Origin: Qipengyuania vulgaris
GTDB lineage: Bacteria > Pseudomonadota > Alphaproteobacteria > Sphingomonadales > Sphingomonadaceae
Length of the DNA stretch: 64,000 bases
Assembly: GCA_000756795.1 (NCBI GenBank)
Contig: CCSI01000003.1
Location: 186,001 to 250,000 of the forward strand
Direction: 5' to 3'
Part shown: positions 8,281-17,215 of the stretch, piece by piece
Layout of the letters: the number at the start of each line of letters is the position of its first letter
Position numbering within the stretch: the first letter of the stretch is position 1
Notes under the pieces: generated by a model
The model's input: only the letters and a program-made list of their open reading frames with translations
Told to the model about the DNA's origin: nothing
Database searches by the model: none
Program-made: the position numbers and the translations under genes

Positions 8281-9693
8281 ATGCATGATATCGCTTACAT
8301 CAGAGCCAATCCTGAAGCATTCGACGCTGCGTTGAAACGCCGTGGTGAGAAGCCAGTTTCGCATCTGGTTTTAGAACGTGACAGCGAACGGCGCAGGATT
8401 ATTCAAGAAGTTGAGGGCCTCCGATCTGAGAAAAAGCGTCTCTCTGGATGCTTCGGGCAACTCGCCTCGCTCGGCCAAGGTCACACCGAAGAAGCTATGG
8501 GATTCAAAATTGAATCTATTGAAATCGCCAAAAAACTTAGCGTCGCTGAAATTGAGCTAGAGAAGCTCGACAATTTAGAGGACCTCCTCGCCCGCCTGCC
8601 CAACATCCCTGCCGACGACGTGCCCGACGGCGCGGACGAGGAGGACAATGTCGAAGTGGCCGTGTGGGGCGAGAAGCGGGAGTTCGCTTTCGAGCCAAGG
8701 GAACACGCCGATATCGGCCCGGCGCTGGGGATGGATTTCGAAACCGGCGCGGCGCTCTCGGGTGCGCGCTTCACCTTCCTGCGCGGCGACATCGCCCGCC
8801 TCCATCGCGCGCTCGCCCAGTTCATGCTCGACAAGCAAACGCGCGAGAACGGCTACACCGAGTGTAATCCGCCGGTGCTGGTCAATAACGAGGCAATGTA
8901 TGCGACTGATAAGTTGCCAAAATTTGCTGAGGACTCATTCTTTGGAGCCAGTGAGAGAAGTCGTGCTCAGCTCTTTTGGGAAGCAATGCCCACTGATTTC
9001 GAAGAGCAAATGGCGCAGACCGAAAAGGGTCAGTTCAAAGACAAGATGAACGCGTTTTTTGAAGCGGCCCCTACTAAGGAAGATTTCTGGCTCATTCCGA
9101 CCTCGGAAGTCCCTCTGACAGCCTCGGTCGCGGGCCAGATTGTCGACGAACCCGTCGAGCCCATCCGCCTCACGGCGCATACGCTGTGCTTTCGCAGCGA
9201 GGCAGGCTCTGCAGGGCGCGATACACGCGGGTTCATCCGCCAGCACCAGTTCGAGAAGGTCGAAATGGTCAGCATCTGCCGCCCCGAGGACAGCGAGGCC
9301 GAGCATGAGCGCATGACGGCCTGCGCCGAAGGCATACTGCAGGCGCTCGGCCTGCCCTATCGCAAGGTGCTGCTGTGCACCGGCGACATGGGTTTCGGGG
9401 CGAAGAAGACCTACGACCTCGAGGTGTGGCTCCCCGGACAGGGCGCCTATCGCGAAATTTCCTCCTGCTCGAACACGGGCGACTTCCAGGCGCGCCGCAT
9501 GAATGCGCGCTACAAGCCCGAAGGCGAGAAGAAGACGCGCTTCGTCCATACGCTGAACGGCTCGGGCCTCGCAGTGGGCCGGACGCTGGTGGCGGTGATG
9601 GAGAATTACCAGCAGGAGGACGGCAGCGTGACCGTCCCTGAAGCCCTCGCTCCCTATATGGGCGGCGTCGAAAAGCTGATGCCGTGCCCATGA
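8281..9693 (+). CDS. serS: Serine--tRNA ligase with two AT-rich, atypical blocks
   Basis: 470 residues; charges tRNA-Ser. The start [14 protein letters not shown] is the conserved SerRS N-terminus. Class II motifs are present: TSEVPLT, then [21 protein letters not shown] (motif 2), then [18 protein letters not shown] (motif 3). It is about 45 residues longer than the usual ~425. The extra sequence lies between KFAEDSF and FWLIPTSEV (about 8935-9090). The second half of the N-terminal coiled-coil arm (about 8340-8580) also looks unlike relatives. By hand count these blocks are about 42-53% G+C, against well over 60% around them, and they use TTA and other rare codons. The frame is intact, so the gene is probably functional but mosaic or divergent. 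Its stop overlaps surE by 4 bases. Confidence 0.95.
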   Translation: MHDIAYIRANPEAFDAALKRRGEKPVSHLVLERDSERRRIIQEVEGLRSEKKRLSGCFGQLASLGQGHTEEAMGFKIESIEIAKKLSVAEIELEKLDNLEDLLARLPNIPADDVPDGADEEDNVEVAVWGEKREFAFEPREHADIGPALGMDFETGAALSGARFTFLRGDIARLHRALAQFMLDKQTRENGYTECNPPVLVNNEAMYATDKLPKFAEDSFFGASERSRAQLFWEAMPTDFEEQMAQTEKGQFKDKMNAFFEAAPTKEDFWLIPTSEVPLTASVAGQIVDEPVEPIRLTAHTLCFRSEAGSAGRDTRGFIRQHQFEKVEMVSICRPEDSEAEHERMTACAEGILQALGLPYRKVLLCTGDMGFGAKKTYDLEVWLPGQGAYREISSCSNTGDFQARRMNARYKPEGEKKTRFVHTLNGSGLAVGRTLVAVMENYQQEDGSVTVPEALAPYMGGVEKLMPCP

Positions 9694-10454
9694 AAATCCT
9701 CCTGACCAATGACGACGGCGTCCACGCCCCTGGCCTCGACGTGCTCGAAGCCATCGCGCGACAGTTTTCGGACGACATCTGGATTTGCGCCCCCGACGAG
9801 GAACAGTCGGGCATGGGCCATGCGCTCACCCTGACAAAGCCGGTGCGCCTCCGGAAGCATTCCGAGCGCCGCTTCTCGGTAACCGGAACCCCAACGGATT
9901 CGGTCACCATGGGGCTGAGGCAAGTGATGGATGGCGCGCCCGACCTCATCCTCTCGGGTGTCAATCGCGGAGCGAACCTCGGCGACGACATCACTTACTC
10001 GGGAACGGTCTCCGCAGCCATCGAAGGCGCGCTAGCCGGTATCCGCTCCATTGCGCTGAGCCAGGTCATCGGCCGCGACGATGCGGGCCACGACATGTCT
10101 TTCGCCGCCGCCGAGGCGTGGGGCGCGAAGGTTCTCGCCCCGCTGCTCGAAGCGCCGCTGCCCGACCGCACGCTGGTCAATGTGAACTTCCCGCCCCGCG
10201 CGCCGGAAGACGTTAAAGGCATCCGCGCCGTCGCGCAGGGCTTCCACGATTATTCGCGCGGAACGGTGGTCGAAGGGCGCGACCCGCGCGGCTTCAAATA
10301 CTTCTGGTTCGGCTTGCAGGCGATCGAGCACACGCCCGATCACGGCACGGACCTCGAAGCGATTGCAGACGGTTACGTCTCGGTCACGCCGCTGCAGCTC
10401 GACCTCACCCACCATGCCTCGCTTACAGCACTGGGCGAAAGATACAGCAATTGA
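9690..10454 (+). CDS. surE: 5'/3'-nucleotidase SurE
   Basis: 254 residues. The ATG at 9690 overlaps the serS stop (ATGA), and this start is preferred to a GTG two codons upstream. SurE is a metal-dependent survival nucleotidase and exopolyphosphatase acting on nucleoside monophosphates. The N-terminus [15 protein letters not shown] carries the metal-binding DD pair. [19 protein letters not shown] carries the conserved Asn and phosphate-binding residues, and [14 protein letters not shown] is also a family motif. The length is normal. In many proteobacteria surE is followed by pcm; here a K+ channel gene follows 43 bases later. Confidence 0.97.
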   Translation: MKILLTNDDGVHAPGLDVLEAIARQFSDDIWICAPDEEQSGMGHALTLTKPVRLRKHSERRFSVTGTPTDSVTMGLRQVMDGAPDLILSGVNRGANLGDDITYSGTVSAAIEGALAGIRSIALSQVIGRDDAGHDMSFAAAEAWGAKVLAPLLEAPLPDRTLVNVNFPPRAPEDVKGIRAVAQGFHDYSRGTVVEGRDPRGFKYFWFGLQAIEHTPDHGTDLEAIADGYVSVTPLQLDLTHHASLTALGERYSN

Positions 10455-10497
10455 AGGTGCTTGACCGCACCCCCGCCCTCGCCCACTTGAGGGGTGC

Positions 10498-11625
10498 ATG
10501 AGCGAGAAAAAACAACTCGACCAGATTGCGCCGGGGGCAGGAAGCGCCCGGGTCTATCGCGGGCCGCGCTTCCAGCCGCTGCGCCGCGCGACCAAGATAC
10601 CCGTCTGGGGTGACCTGGGTATCCGCCTTGGCGCGGCGCTGTTCCTGATTTTCATCGTCGTCATGATCCACTGGTGGGACCGTGAAGGGCTGGTGGACAA
10701 TCTCGATGGCGAAGTCAGCTTTCTCGACGTCATCTATTTCACGATGATTTCCATCACCACGACGGGGTTTGGCGATATCGCGCCGATCTCTGATCGTGCC
10801 CGGCTGGTGGAGGCTGTCATCGTCACGCCAATCCGTTTCGCCGTCTTCTTCATTTTTGTCGGCACCGCCTATAATTTCATCATCAAGCGAAGCTGGGAGA
10901 AATTCCGCATGGCCCGCATCCAGGAAAAGCTATCCAATCATATCGTGGTGCTCGGCTACGGGATTTCGGGTTCCGAAGCGGTGGCCGAACTCATCGAGCG
11001 CGGCACCGATCCGAGCTGCATTGTGGTCATCGACCCGAGCGAGGAACGGCTCCATGCCGCCGAGAGCCTCGGCTGCAATGTCATGGCCGCCGACGCCACG
11101 CGCGATGAAACGCTCAAAGCCGTGCGTATTTCCGAAGCGCAGAACGTGCTCATCTCTGCCGGCCGCGACGACACGACCATTCTCATCACGCTGACCGTGC
11201 GCGCCCTCGCCCCGCGCGTCCCCATCAGCGTGGTGGTGCGCGCTGACGACAACGAATCGCTTGCGCGTCAGGCTGGTGCAAACAACGTCATCAATCCCGT
11301 CCGTTTCACCGGATTGCTCCTGGCAGGAAGCGCCAAGGGCGAACATATCGCCGATTACCTTGCCGACCTTGCCAGCGTGTCGGGCCGCGTCCAGTTGGTC
11401 GAACGCGAGGTCGAAGACGAGGAATGCGGCTGCGCCATCAGCGAACTCGAAAGCGGCGGCAGGGGCCTACGCATCTATCGCAATGGCCGCGCGATCGGTT
11501 TCTGGGAAGACGAGTGCCAGAACCTCCAGAAGGGCGATATCATCGTCGAAATCGTCGCGACACCGAATGGCGAAACCAAAGGCGACGGACACCGCAAGGA
11601 CGACCGGCTTCGCGGAGATAGCTGA
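10498..11625 (+). CDS. Two-TM potassium channel with RCK (TrkA-N/TrkA-C) domain
   Basis: 375 residues, inner membrane. After a basic cytoplasmic N-terminus, TM1 (about residues 43-61, LGAALFLIFIVVMIHWW) is followed by a pore helix and selectivity filter TTTGFGD at about 87-93. TM2 (AVIVTPIRFAVFFIFVG) comes next. The cytoplasmic RCK domain begins HIVVLGYGISGSEAVAELI, a Rossmann nucleotide-binding loop, and ends with a TrkA-C-like part (DECQNLQKGDIIVEIV). The filter is GFG rather than GYG, which is common in prokaryotic K+ channels. Two cysteines at EECGCAI in the C-terminal part are unusual and could sense redox state or metal. No transporter partner is adjacent. Confidence 0.9.
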   Translation: MSEKKQLDQIAPGAGSARVYRGPRFQPLRRATKIPVWGDLGIRLGAALFLIFIVVMIHWWDREGLVDNLDGEVSFLDVIYFTMISITTTGFGDIAPISDRARLVEAVIVTPIRFAVFFIFVGTAYNFIIKRSWEKFRMARIQEKLSNHIVVLGYGISGSEAVAELIERGTDPSCIVVIDPSEERLHAAESLGCNVMAADATRDETLKAVRISEAQNVLISAGRDDTTILITLTVRALAPRVPISVVVRADDNESLARQAGANNVINPVRFTGLLLAGSAKGEHIADYLADLASVSGRVQLVEREVEDEECGCAISELESGGRGLRIYRNGRAIGFWEDECQNLQKGDIIVEIVATPNGETKGDGHRKDDRLRGDS

Positions 11626-11627
11626 GC

Positions 11628-12038
11628 CTAGCCCATGAAGGCGTGCACCAGCCCCATGGCGAGGTAGAACAGCAGCCAGTAACCGCCATCAATCCAGTAG
11701 AGCGGCTTCTTTGCCCCCTGGAACAGGTAGTTGGTCCAGAGTGCTGGCAGGATAAACCCGAGCGCCACCCCGAAGGCCGTCAGCACCTTGACGATGACTG
11801 AAAGGTCCTTGGCGTAGCTGGCGAAAGTGTGCGCCAGCGTCCAGCTCGCCAGCAATGCCAGCAGGAAGGTGAGACCATAGAGCTTAGCCGGGCTGCCGGA
11901 TTGCAGGTCTTCTTCGGTCTTGCCGACGGCGACCATCCAGCTCTTGCCCATGATGGGCCCGTACCACAGCCCCCCGACCACGAAGCCTGCCAGCGCGCCG
12001 AGCACGACCGCCAGCCAGTTCACATCCAGAAGGTTCAT
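11628..12038 (-). CDS. DUF1761 membrane protein
   Basis: 136 residues with about four predicted membrane helices: [53 protein letters not shown] and [14 protein letters not shown]. The N-terminal pattern with [13 protein letters not shown] is characteristic of DUF1761. The function of the family is unknown. It converges on the K+ channel gene with only two bases between stops and is divergent from rimO across 92 bases. It is probably a monocistronic inner-membrane protein. Confidence 0.85.
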   Translation of the reverse strand: MNLLDVNWLAVVLGALAGFVVGGLWYGPIMGKSWMVAVGKTEEDLQSGSPAKLYGLTFLLALLASWTLAHTFASYAKDLSVIVKVLTAFGVALGFILPALWTNYLFQGAKKPLYWIDGGYWLLFYLAMGLVHAFMG

Positions 12039-12130
12039 TTCCCTCTCCCCTCAAATATCGACCACACGCAGGTGCTAGCGCAAACGGCGCAAGGGGTGTA
12101 GGGGCGCGGCGCAAATCCACAGGCATTGAT

Positions 12131-13504
12131 ATGAACATTCCCACCACCCCGATCCCCGACCAGAAGAAGGTCGGCATGGTTTCTCTCGGCTGCCCCAAGG
12201 CTCTGGTCGACAGCGAACGCATCCTTACGCGCCTGCGCGCGGATGGCTATGCGATGAGCCCCGATTACGCCGGTGCCGACGTGGTGCTGGTGAACACCTG
12301 CGGATTCCTCGACAGCGCAAAGGAAGAGAGCCTGCAGGCCATCGGCGAGGCGATTTCCGAGAATGGCCGCGTCATCGTGACCGGGTGCATGGGCGAGGAA
12401 GCCGATGCCATCCGCGCCGCGCATCCGAGCGTCCTCGCGGTGACCGGTGCGCACCAGTACGAGGCGGTGGTCGAGGCGGTGCACGAGCACGCCCCGCCCT
12501 CGCAGGGTCCGTTCATCGACCTCATTCCGCAACCGGATGTGAAGTTGACGCCGCGCCATTACAGCTATCTCAAGATCTCCGAGGGCTGCAATCACTCCTG
12601 CGCCTTCTGCATCATCCCGGACCTGCGCGGGAAGCTGGCCAGCCGCCGCATTGATGCCGTGCTGCGCGAGGCGGAGAAGCTGGTCGAGGCGGGTACCAAG
12701 GAACTGCTGGTCATCAGCCAGGACACCAGCGCCTATGGCGTCGATACGCGCCACGAGAGCAAGCCGTGGAAGGGCCGCGAGGTCCGCGCCCACATGACCG
12801 ACCTCGCTCGCGAACTGAGCCAGCTCGACATCGGTGGCGGCATGCCGCCATGGGTGCGTCTCCACTATGTCTATCCCTATCCGCATGTCGACGCGGTCAT
12901 CCCGCTGATGGCCGAAGGGCTGCTGACGCCCTATCTCGACATCCCCTTCCAGCACGCCAGTCCCAAGGTACTGCGCGCGATGAAGCGCCCGGCGAACGAG
13001 GCCAAGGTGCTTGAACGCCTCAAGGGCTGGCGCGAAATCTGTCCCGAAATTGCCATCCGTTCGAGCTTCGTCGTCGGCTTCCCGGGCGAAACCGAGGATG
13101 ATTTCAAATACCTTCTCGACTGGCTGGAAGAAGCGCAGCTCGACCGCGTCGGCGCCTTTCGCTTCGAGCCGGTCGAAGGCGCACAGGCCAATGCCCTGCC
13201 CGACCCTGTGCCCGAAGAGGTCAAGGAAGAACGCTACGCCCGCGTCATGGAAGTGACCGAGCGCATCAGCGCCGCCAAGCTTGCCGCGAAAGTCGGCCGG
13301 ACCATCCCTGTCATCATCGACGAAGTCGGCGAACCCGACGAGGAAGGTGATATCGGCGCGACGGGTCGCAGCCATGCCGATGCGCCGGAAATCGATGGCG
13401 CAGTCTATTTGCGCGAAGTTCCGGCAAAACTGGCCGCGGGTGACATCGTTTCGGTAGAAATCGAAGATGCCGATACGCATGATCTCTACGGGGTGATTTC
13501 CTAG
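12131..13504 (+). CDS. rimO: Ribosomal protein S12 methylthiotransferase RimO
   Basis: 457 residues. Radical-SAM enzyme that methylthiolates the conserved aspartate of ribosomal protein S12. The N-terminal MTTase domain carries three cluster cysteines ([29 protein letters not shown]). The radical SAM motif is [13 protein letters not shown] (CxxxCxxC). The C-terminal TRAM domain covers about the last 70 residues ([19 protein letters not shown]). PKALVDSE and the TRAM sequence separate RimO from MiaB. It is followed by two hairpins before the next gene. Confidence 0.97.
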   Translation: MNIPTTPIPDQKKVGMVSLGCPKALVDSERILTRLRADGYAMSPDYAGADVVLVNTCGFLDSAKEESLQAIGEAISENGRVIVTGCMGEEADAIRAAHPSVLAVTGAHQYEAVVEAVHEHAPPSQGPFIDLIPQPDVKLTPRHYSYLKISEGCNHSCAFCIIPDLRGKLASRRIDAVLREAEKLVEAGTKELLVISQDTSAYGVDTRHESKPWKGREVRAHMTDLARELSQLDIGGGMPPWVRLHYVYPYPHVDAVIPLMAEGLLTPYLDIPFQHASPKVLRAMKRPANEAKVLERLKGWREICPEIAIRSSFVVGFPGETEDDFKYLLDWLEEAQLDRVGAFRFEPVEGAQANALPDPVPEEVKEERYARVMEVTERISAAKLAAKVGRTIPVIIDEVGEPDEEGDIGATGRSHADAPEIDGAVYLREVPAKLAAGDIVSVEIEDADTHDLYGVIS

Positions 13505-13514
13505 GCAACTCAAG

Positions 13515-13547
13515 GTTTCCCGAAATGCATTTACCATTTCGGGAAAC
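13515..13547 (+). other. Perfect 13-bp hairpin just after rimO
   Basis: GTTTCCCGAAATG (13515-13527) and CATTTCGGGAAAC (13535-13547) are perfect reverse complements around a 7-base loop. It starts 11 bases after the rimO stop. No T tract follows, so it is not a canonical terminator; it could protect the 3' end of the mRNA or be a protein-binding site. Confidence 0.75.
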
Positions 13548-13585
13548 GATTGGGCGACTGCATTAGGAAGTTGAGAAATAAGCGG

Positions 13586-13610
13586 AAAATTGGCGCGATG
13601 GCCAATTTTT
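13586..13610 (+). terminator. Candidate terminator downstream of rimO
   Basis: AAAATTGGC (13586-13594) pairs with GCCAATTTT (13601-13609) around GCGATG, and the T run extends to 13610. The stem is AT-rich and its T residues also take part in pairing, so it may be a weak, bidirectional terminator. Confidence 0.5.
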
Positions 13611-13752
13611 ACAATTCAGCGCGCGAATTTCCTTCATCACAATCCCTACCGCGGTTTTAACCACGCGGAGGCGCGGAAACGCGTGACTCCCTGTAGTAAT
13701 GTGAGCGCGCGTCAAAACATTCTTAAGTTTAATCTGGGCATACGGGCTTCGA

Positions 13753-16095
13753 ATGTTCGACGCTCGTGCAACCGACCGTGCCCCAGCGCCTTTTGGCTGG
13801 CTCTCCGTGAGCCTCCGCAAGGATGCAGTGACCCGGCTCAAGAACCTGCTTTACGCGGGCCTTGTCGCGCTGGCGTTGATGCTGTTCGCTTTCCTGCAGC
13901 CTGTCGACCAGCTGATCTGGACCTTCCAGTCGAAGATCGTCGAACGCGCACCGAGCGGGGATATCGTCTTCGTCGGCGCAGAGCGCGACATGGCAGATCC
14001 CCGCCTTCCCGAGAGACGGGTCGAACTTGCTGCTGCGCTCGAGGAATTGAACAGGCAGGGCGTCGGCAGGGTCTACATCGACATCCCTTTTGCGCGCCAT
14101 TCAACAGCTGAAGCCGATGATGCTCTGGCAGCAGCCATAGCTTCGCTTGGCCCGAGGGCGGTACTTGTCGACCAGATTGACCGTTCATTGTCGGGCGATG
14201 ACAAGCTGAATGCGACGATCTCCGACATTGCCGGAGACACTCGGCGGGTAGCGTCCCGACGCATGTCCAACTGGATGGGATTTGCATGGACGCGTGAATA
14301 TGCACACGCAATCCAGGGGCAGCGCGTGCCCTCGCTGACGGCATCGCTGGCCGGCGTAGAGGATGTCAGGCCCGGCGAATTCCAGGTCGATTATTCGATC
14401 CCTTCCGAAGACATACCCGCAATCACGCTCCCCGAGGTCACCTCGGGCAAAAATGTGCAAAGCCTCGCAGGCCGGACTGTCGTCATCGGGGAGGACGCTG
14501 GTCTTTCCGAGATGCAGCAGCGCGTGCCCGGCAACTATTCAGTACCTTTCAGCTTTGTCGCCATCTACGGAGCCGAAACGATCAAGTCGGGCCGCGACCG
14601 GCACCTATCGGCTCTTCCGGCCACTCTCGTTTTCCTGCTGCTGTTTGCAGCCAGCCTTCTTCTCGCCCGTAACAAGCGCCGCCGTTACGCCGCCTATGCT
14701 GCCATTGCGGCGTTCCTTCCGGTCTCTCTTTACATGGGAAGCCTCGTTGGGGTGCGTCTCGATCTTTCCTACTGCATAATCGCCACGCTAGCATACGCCG
14801 CGATGCGGTCACGCGCGCGATGGAAAAATCGCATGGCGATGGTCGACAATGAAACCAACCTGCCCAAGTTGCAGGCGCTCGAAGAGTCCATATCCCAGGA
14901 TCTGCATCTGCGCGGCCACATCGTCGTTGCCCGCATCCACGGCTACGAGCACGTCCTGAAGACCCTGCGCCGTACAGACCGCGCGCATTACATTCTCAAG
15001 CTTGTCGACCGGCTGCGCGCTGCAGATGGCGAACTGAAAATATATTCCGAAGGCCACCACCTTGCCTGGCATTCCAAAGAGGAAGACAGCGCGCTGCTGG
15101 CAGAACACCTTGAAGGCACGCGCGCGATGTTCGCCGCTCCGGTCAATGTGGCAGGATCGTCGGTCGATGTCGGCATCAGCTTCGGCGTAGCCAAGCTCGA
15201 TGGCGACCCCGCCGTCCGTCTTGCAGCGGCAGTTGCTGCAGCGGAGGAAAGCTCCGAGGCGCTCCAACCCATCAAGCTGGCCGAAAGCAGCTCGCGCTTC
15301 GATGAACTTTGGGACATCTCGCTGCGCGCCCGGATCGACGAGGCGATGGAAGCAGGCGAGATTTTCTGCGTCTACCAGCCGAAGATAGACACGCGCAACG
15401 GCAACATGACCGGTGTCGAAGCGCTGGTCCGCTGGCAGGATCCGGCCCGCGGCTTTATCCCGCCAATGCACTTCATCGCCCAGTGCGAGAAAGCCGGGCG
15501 CATGGATGCGCTCACGCAATACGTCCTCGAGCATTCCTGCTCGGCGGGCCGCCTGATGCACTTCCGCGGGCGCTCGATTACCATGTCGGTTAATATCTCG
15601 GCGACCCTCCTGTCCGACATGCGTATCGTCGGCATGGTGCGCAATGTGCTGCAGGCAACCGGCTTCGACCCGCGCTTCCTTGTGCTGGAAGTGACCGAGA
15701 CCTCTCGCATCGGAAATCTCGAGACCGCCGAAATGGTGCTCAACGAACTCAAGGCTTTGGGCGCCCGGATATCGATGGATGACTTCGGTGTCGGCGAGAC
15801 CAATTTCGAGACCTTTTTCGAACTCCCCTTCGACGAGGTGAAAATCGACCGCCTATTCGTTGCGAACATCGCCAAGAGCGCAAAAGCCAAGGCAATCGTT
15901 TCAAGTATCGTCACCATGGGACGGGATGCCCGAATCGGGGTGGTCGCGGAAGGCGCGGAAGACCATGAAACCCTGAAATTGTTAACAGAAATGGGCTGTA
16001 CACACGTTCAAGGCTATGTTCTGGCCCGCCCGATGAGCCTCGATAACCTTATGGAATTCAATAACTTGAAGGATAATGGCGCCCGCGAAGCATAG
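13753..16095 (+). CDS. CHASE2 sensor c-di-GMP phosphodiesterase with degenerate GGDEF
   Basis: 780 residues, inner membrane. One N-terminal TM (about 30-55, LLYAGLVALALMLFAFL) is followed by a periplasmic CHASE2-type sensor (about 60-280, with DIVFVGAERDMADPR and YIDIPFARHS) and a cluster of TM helices (about 285-345). A degenerate GGDEF-like domain follows: the signature region reads SEGHHLAWHS, so cyclase activity should be lost. A full EAL domain follows, with EAL at E556 (GVEALVRWQDP), NISATLL, EVTET, MDDFGVGETN, EVKIDRLF and AEGAED. It should hydrolyse c-di-GMP in response to a periplasmic signal. The loop after DDFG differs from the usual DDFGTGYSS. It is preceded by a 248-base gap and followed by a microprotein unit. 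Confidence 0.9.
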   Translation: MFDARATDRAPAPFGWLSVSLRKDAVTRLKNLLYAGLVALALMLFAFLQPVDQLIWTFQSKIVERAPSGDIVFVGAERDMADPRLPERRVELAAALEELNRQGVGRVYIDIPFARHSTAEADDALAAAIASLGPRAVLVDQIDRSLSGDDKLNATISDIAGDTRRVASRRMSNWMGFAWTREYAHAIQGQRVPSLTASLAGVEDVRPGEFQVDYSIPSEDIPAITLPEVTSGKNVQSLAGRTVVIGEDAGLSEMQQRVPGNYSVPFSFVAIYGAETIKSGRDRHLSALPATLVFLLLFAASLLLARNKRRRYAAYAAIAAFLPVSLYMGSLVGVRLDLSYCIIATLAYAAMRSRARWKNRMAMVDNETNLPKLQALEESISQDLHLRGHIVVARIHGYEHVLKTLRRTDRAHYILKLVDRLRAADGELKIYSEGHHLAWHSKEEDSALLAEHLEGTRAMFAAPVNVAGSSVDVGISFGVAKLDGDPAVRLAAAVAAAEESSEALQPIKLAESSSRFDELWDISLRARIDEAMEAGEIFCVYQPKIDTRNGNMTGVEALVRWQDPARGFIPPMHFIAQCEKAGRMDALTQYVLEHSCSAGRLMHFRGRSITMSVNISATLLSDMRIVGMVRNVLQATGFDPRFLVLEVTETSRIGNLETAEMVLNELKALGARISMDDFGVGETNFETFFELPFDEVKIDRLFVANIAKSAKAKAIVSSIVTMGRDARIGVVAEGAEDHETLKLLTEMGCTHVQGYVLARPMSLDNLMEFNNLKDNGAREA

Positions 16096-16114
16096 TTAAT
16101 GCTTTACAAACAGA

Positions 16115-16134
16115 CATGGTTAACAGAAAGTTAC
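16115..16134. promoter_or_regulatory. Candidate CtrA site upstream of the microprotein
   Basis: ATGGTTAA (16116-16123) is TTAACCAT on the other strand, and TTAA-N7-TTAC (16120-16134) matches the alphaproteobacterial CtrA consensus TTAA-N7-TTAA(C) with one mismatch. It lies 27 bases before the start of the 16-codon gene. A single motif match in an AT-rich gap is weak evidence. Confidence 0.35.
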
Positions 16135-16160
16135 CGCCTGTACGTCAACAGGAGGCTACT

Positions 16161-16211
16161 ATGCTGTTTGATTTTTGGGGCTGGATGTTCGGCAAGGAAA
16201 AGAAGGGCTGA
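16161..16211 (+). CDS. Candidate 16-residue microprotein
   Basis: Open frame coding MLFDFWGWMFGKEKKG. It is preceded by a near-consensus Shine-Dalgarno site AGGAGG (16150-16155) with a 5-base spacer, stronger than at most starts in this window. The peptide has a very hydrophobic aromatic half (two Trp, three Phe) and a basic KEKKG tail, as in membrane-associating microproteins. A 14-bp palindrome and a strong terminator follow within 50 bases, so the unit looks like a self-contained short transcript. Conservation cannot be assessed here. It could alternatively be a leader peptide or a coding accident inside a small RNA. Confidence 0.55.
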   Translation: MLFDFWGWMFGKEKKG

Positions 16212-16217
16212 ACCAGG

Positions 16218-16231
16218 CTAATTCGAATTAG
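16218..16231. repeat. 14-bp perfect palindrome
   Basis: CTAATTCGAATTAG at 16218-16231 is its own reverse complement. It sits between the microprotein stop and the terminator. It could be a protein-binding site or a small RNA stem. Confidence 0.6.
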
Positions 16232-16234
16232 AGA

Positions 16235-16260
16235 AGGGTCCCTGACGGGGCCCTTTTTCT
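16235..16260 (+). terminator. Rho-independent terminator of the microprotein unit
   Basis: AGGGTCCC (16235-16242) pairs with GGGGCCCT (16247-16254), one G-T pair, 4-base loop TGAC, followed by TTTTTCT at 16254-16260. This is a canonical intrinsic terminator. Confidence 0.9.
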
Positions 16261-16334
16261 TTGCCTGGAAAGCTATCTCGCTAAAGCTTCGCAAGCGGCT
16301 GAAACACAAGTGCCTGCTGCTGCGTTGGGCCTTT

Positions 16335-17132
16335 ATGCCCATCTCCATCGATACGCAGTTCTCGTTCCACCTTCCCCGCATGACCGACATCCTGCTGCAA
16401 TTCGAAGCGGCAGCGATCCCGGAGCAGGAACTGCTGTCCACCGACACCAATCTCACCGATGCCGAGCATTGCGCCTGGGTTCCGGCACAAGACGATATCG
16501 GCGAGCGAATCTGGATCAGGGCCGAGGGACATTTCGAGGTGTCCTATCGGGCCGAAGTCGAACTGAAGCGACAGCTGGCCGATCTGGAAAACCTGCATCG
16601 CCTTGCCCCGCACGAAATGCCGGGTGAAGCCGTGCAATACCTGTTCGACAGTCGCTATTGCGCTGCCGACCGCTTCCAGACCTTCGTCGACGAGGAATTC
16701 CCGGGCACCGATGGCGGAGAGCGTATCGCCGCCATCCGCGACTGGATTGCCGACAAGTTCACTTATTCGCCCGGGGCATCCGGCGCCCAGACCACTGCGC
16801 TCGACACCTTCATCGAGCGCCGCGGTATCTGCCGCGACTATGCGCATGTAATGGTCACCCTGGCCCGCGCCAGCACTATCCCCGCCCGTTATGTCGCGTG
16901 CTATGCGCCGGGCGTCGACCCGCCCGATTTCCACGCAGTGGCCGAAGTTTTCCTCAACGATCCCGAGACCGACGGCGGCGGCACGTGGCAGCTGATCGAT
17001 GCCACCGGAATGACCGATCCGGCCCAGACGGTGAAGATAGGCGTGGGCCGCGATGCCGCCGATGTGAGCTTCCTCACCAGCTTTGGGATGAACGAATTCG
17101 GCGACAAGCAAGTCACGGTCACCGCCTCGTGA
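16335..17132 (+). CDS. Transglutaminase-like cysteine protease family protein
   Basis: 265 residues. Transglutaminase-core protein with a visible catalytic triad: Cys in RRGICRDYAHVMV, His in PDFHAVAEVF and Asp in WQLIDATGM. The first ~140 residues form the N-terminal beta domain seen in bacterial transglutaminase-like proteins (often fused to or paired with alpha-E/circularly-permuted ATP-grasp genes elsewhere). No signal peptide is seen, so it should be cytoplasmic. Members act as peptidases or amidases; the substrate is unknown. It lies between the microprotein terminator and the Entner-Doudoroff operon, 83 bases before the short frame at 17216. Confidence 0.88.
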   Translation: MPISIDTQFSFHLPRMTDILLQFEAAAIPEQELLSTDTNLTDAEHCAWVPAQDDIGERIWIRAEGHFEVSYRAEVELKRQLADLENLHRLAPHEMPGEAVQYLFDSRYCAADRFQTFVDEEFPGTDGGERIAAIRDWIADKFTYSPGASGAQTTALDTFIERRGICRDYAHVMVTLARASTIPARYVACYAPGVDPPDFHAVAEVFLNDPETDGGGTWQLIDATGMTDPAQTVKIGVGRDAADVSFLTSFGMNEFGDKQVTVTAS

Positions 17133-17215
17133 CCGCACTCATGAATAGCAATGCGGCACTCTGGTGCTGCGCGGGCCTCGCTGATAACGCCGCGCCAAAG
17201 GGAGATGAGATACCG

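Noticed and set aside
8338..9100. Frameshift or pseudogene in serS
   Set aside because: The frame is intact through all three class II motifs and both composition changes are in frame.
13515..13547. Rho-independent terminator of rimO at the first hairpin
   Set aside because: The stem is perfect but is followed by GATTGGGC rather than a T tract; the second hairpin is the better candidate.
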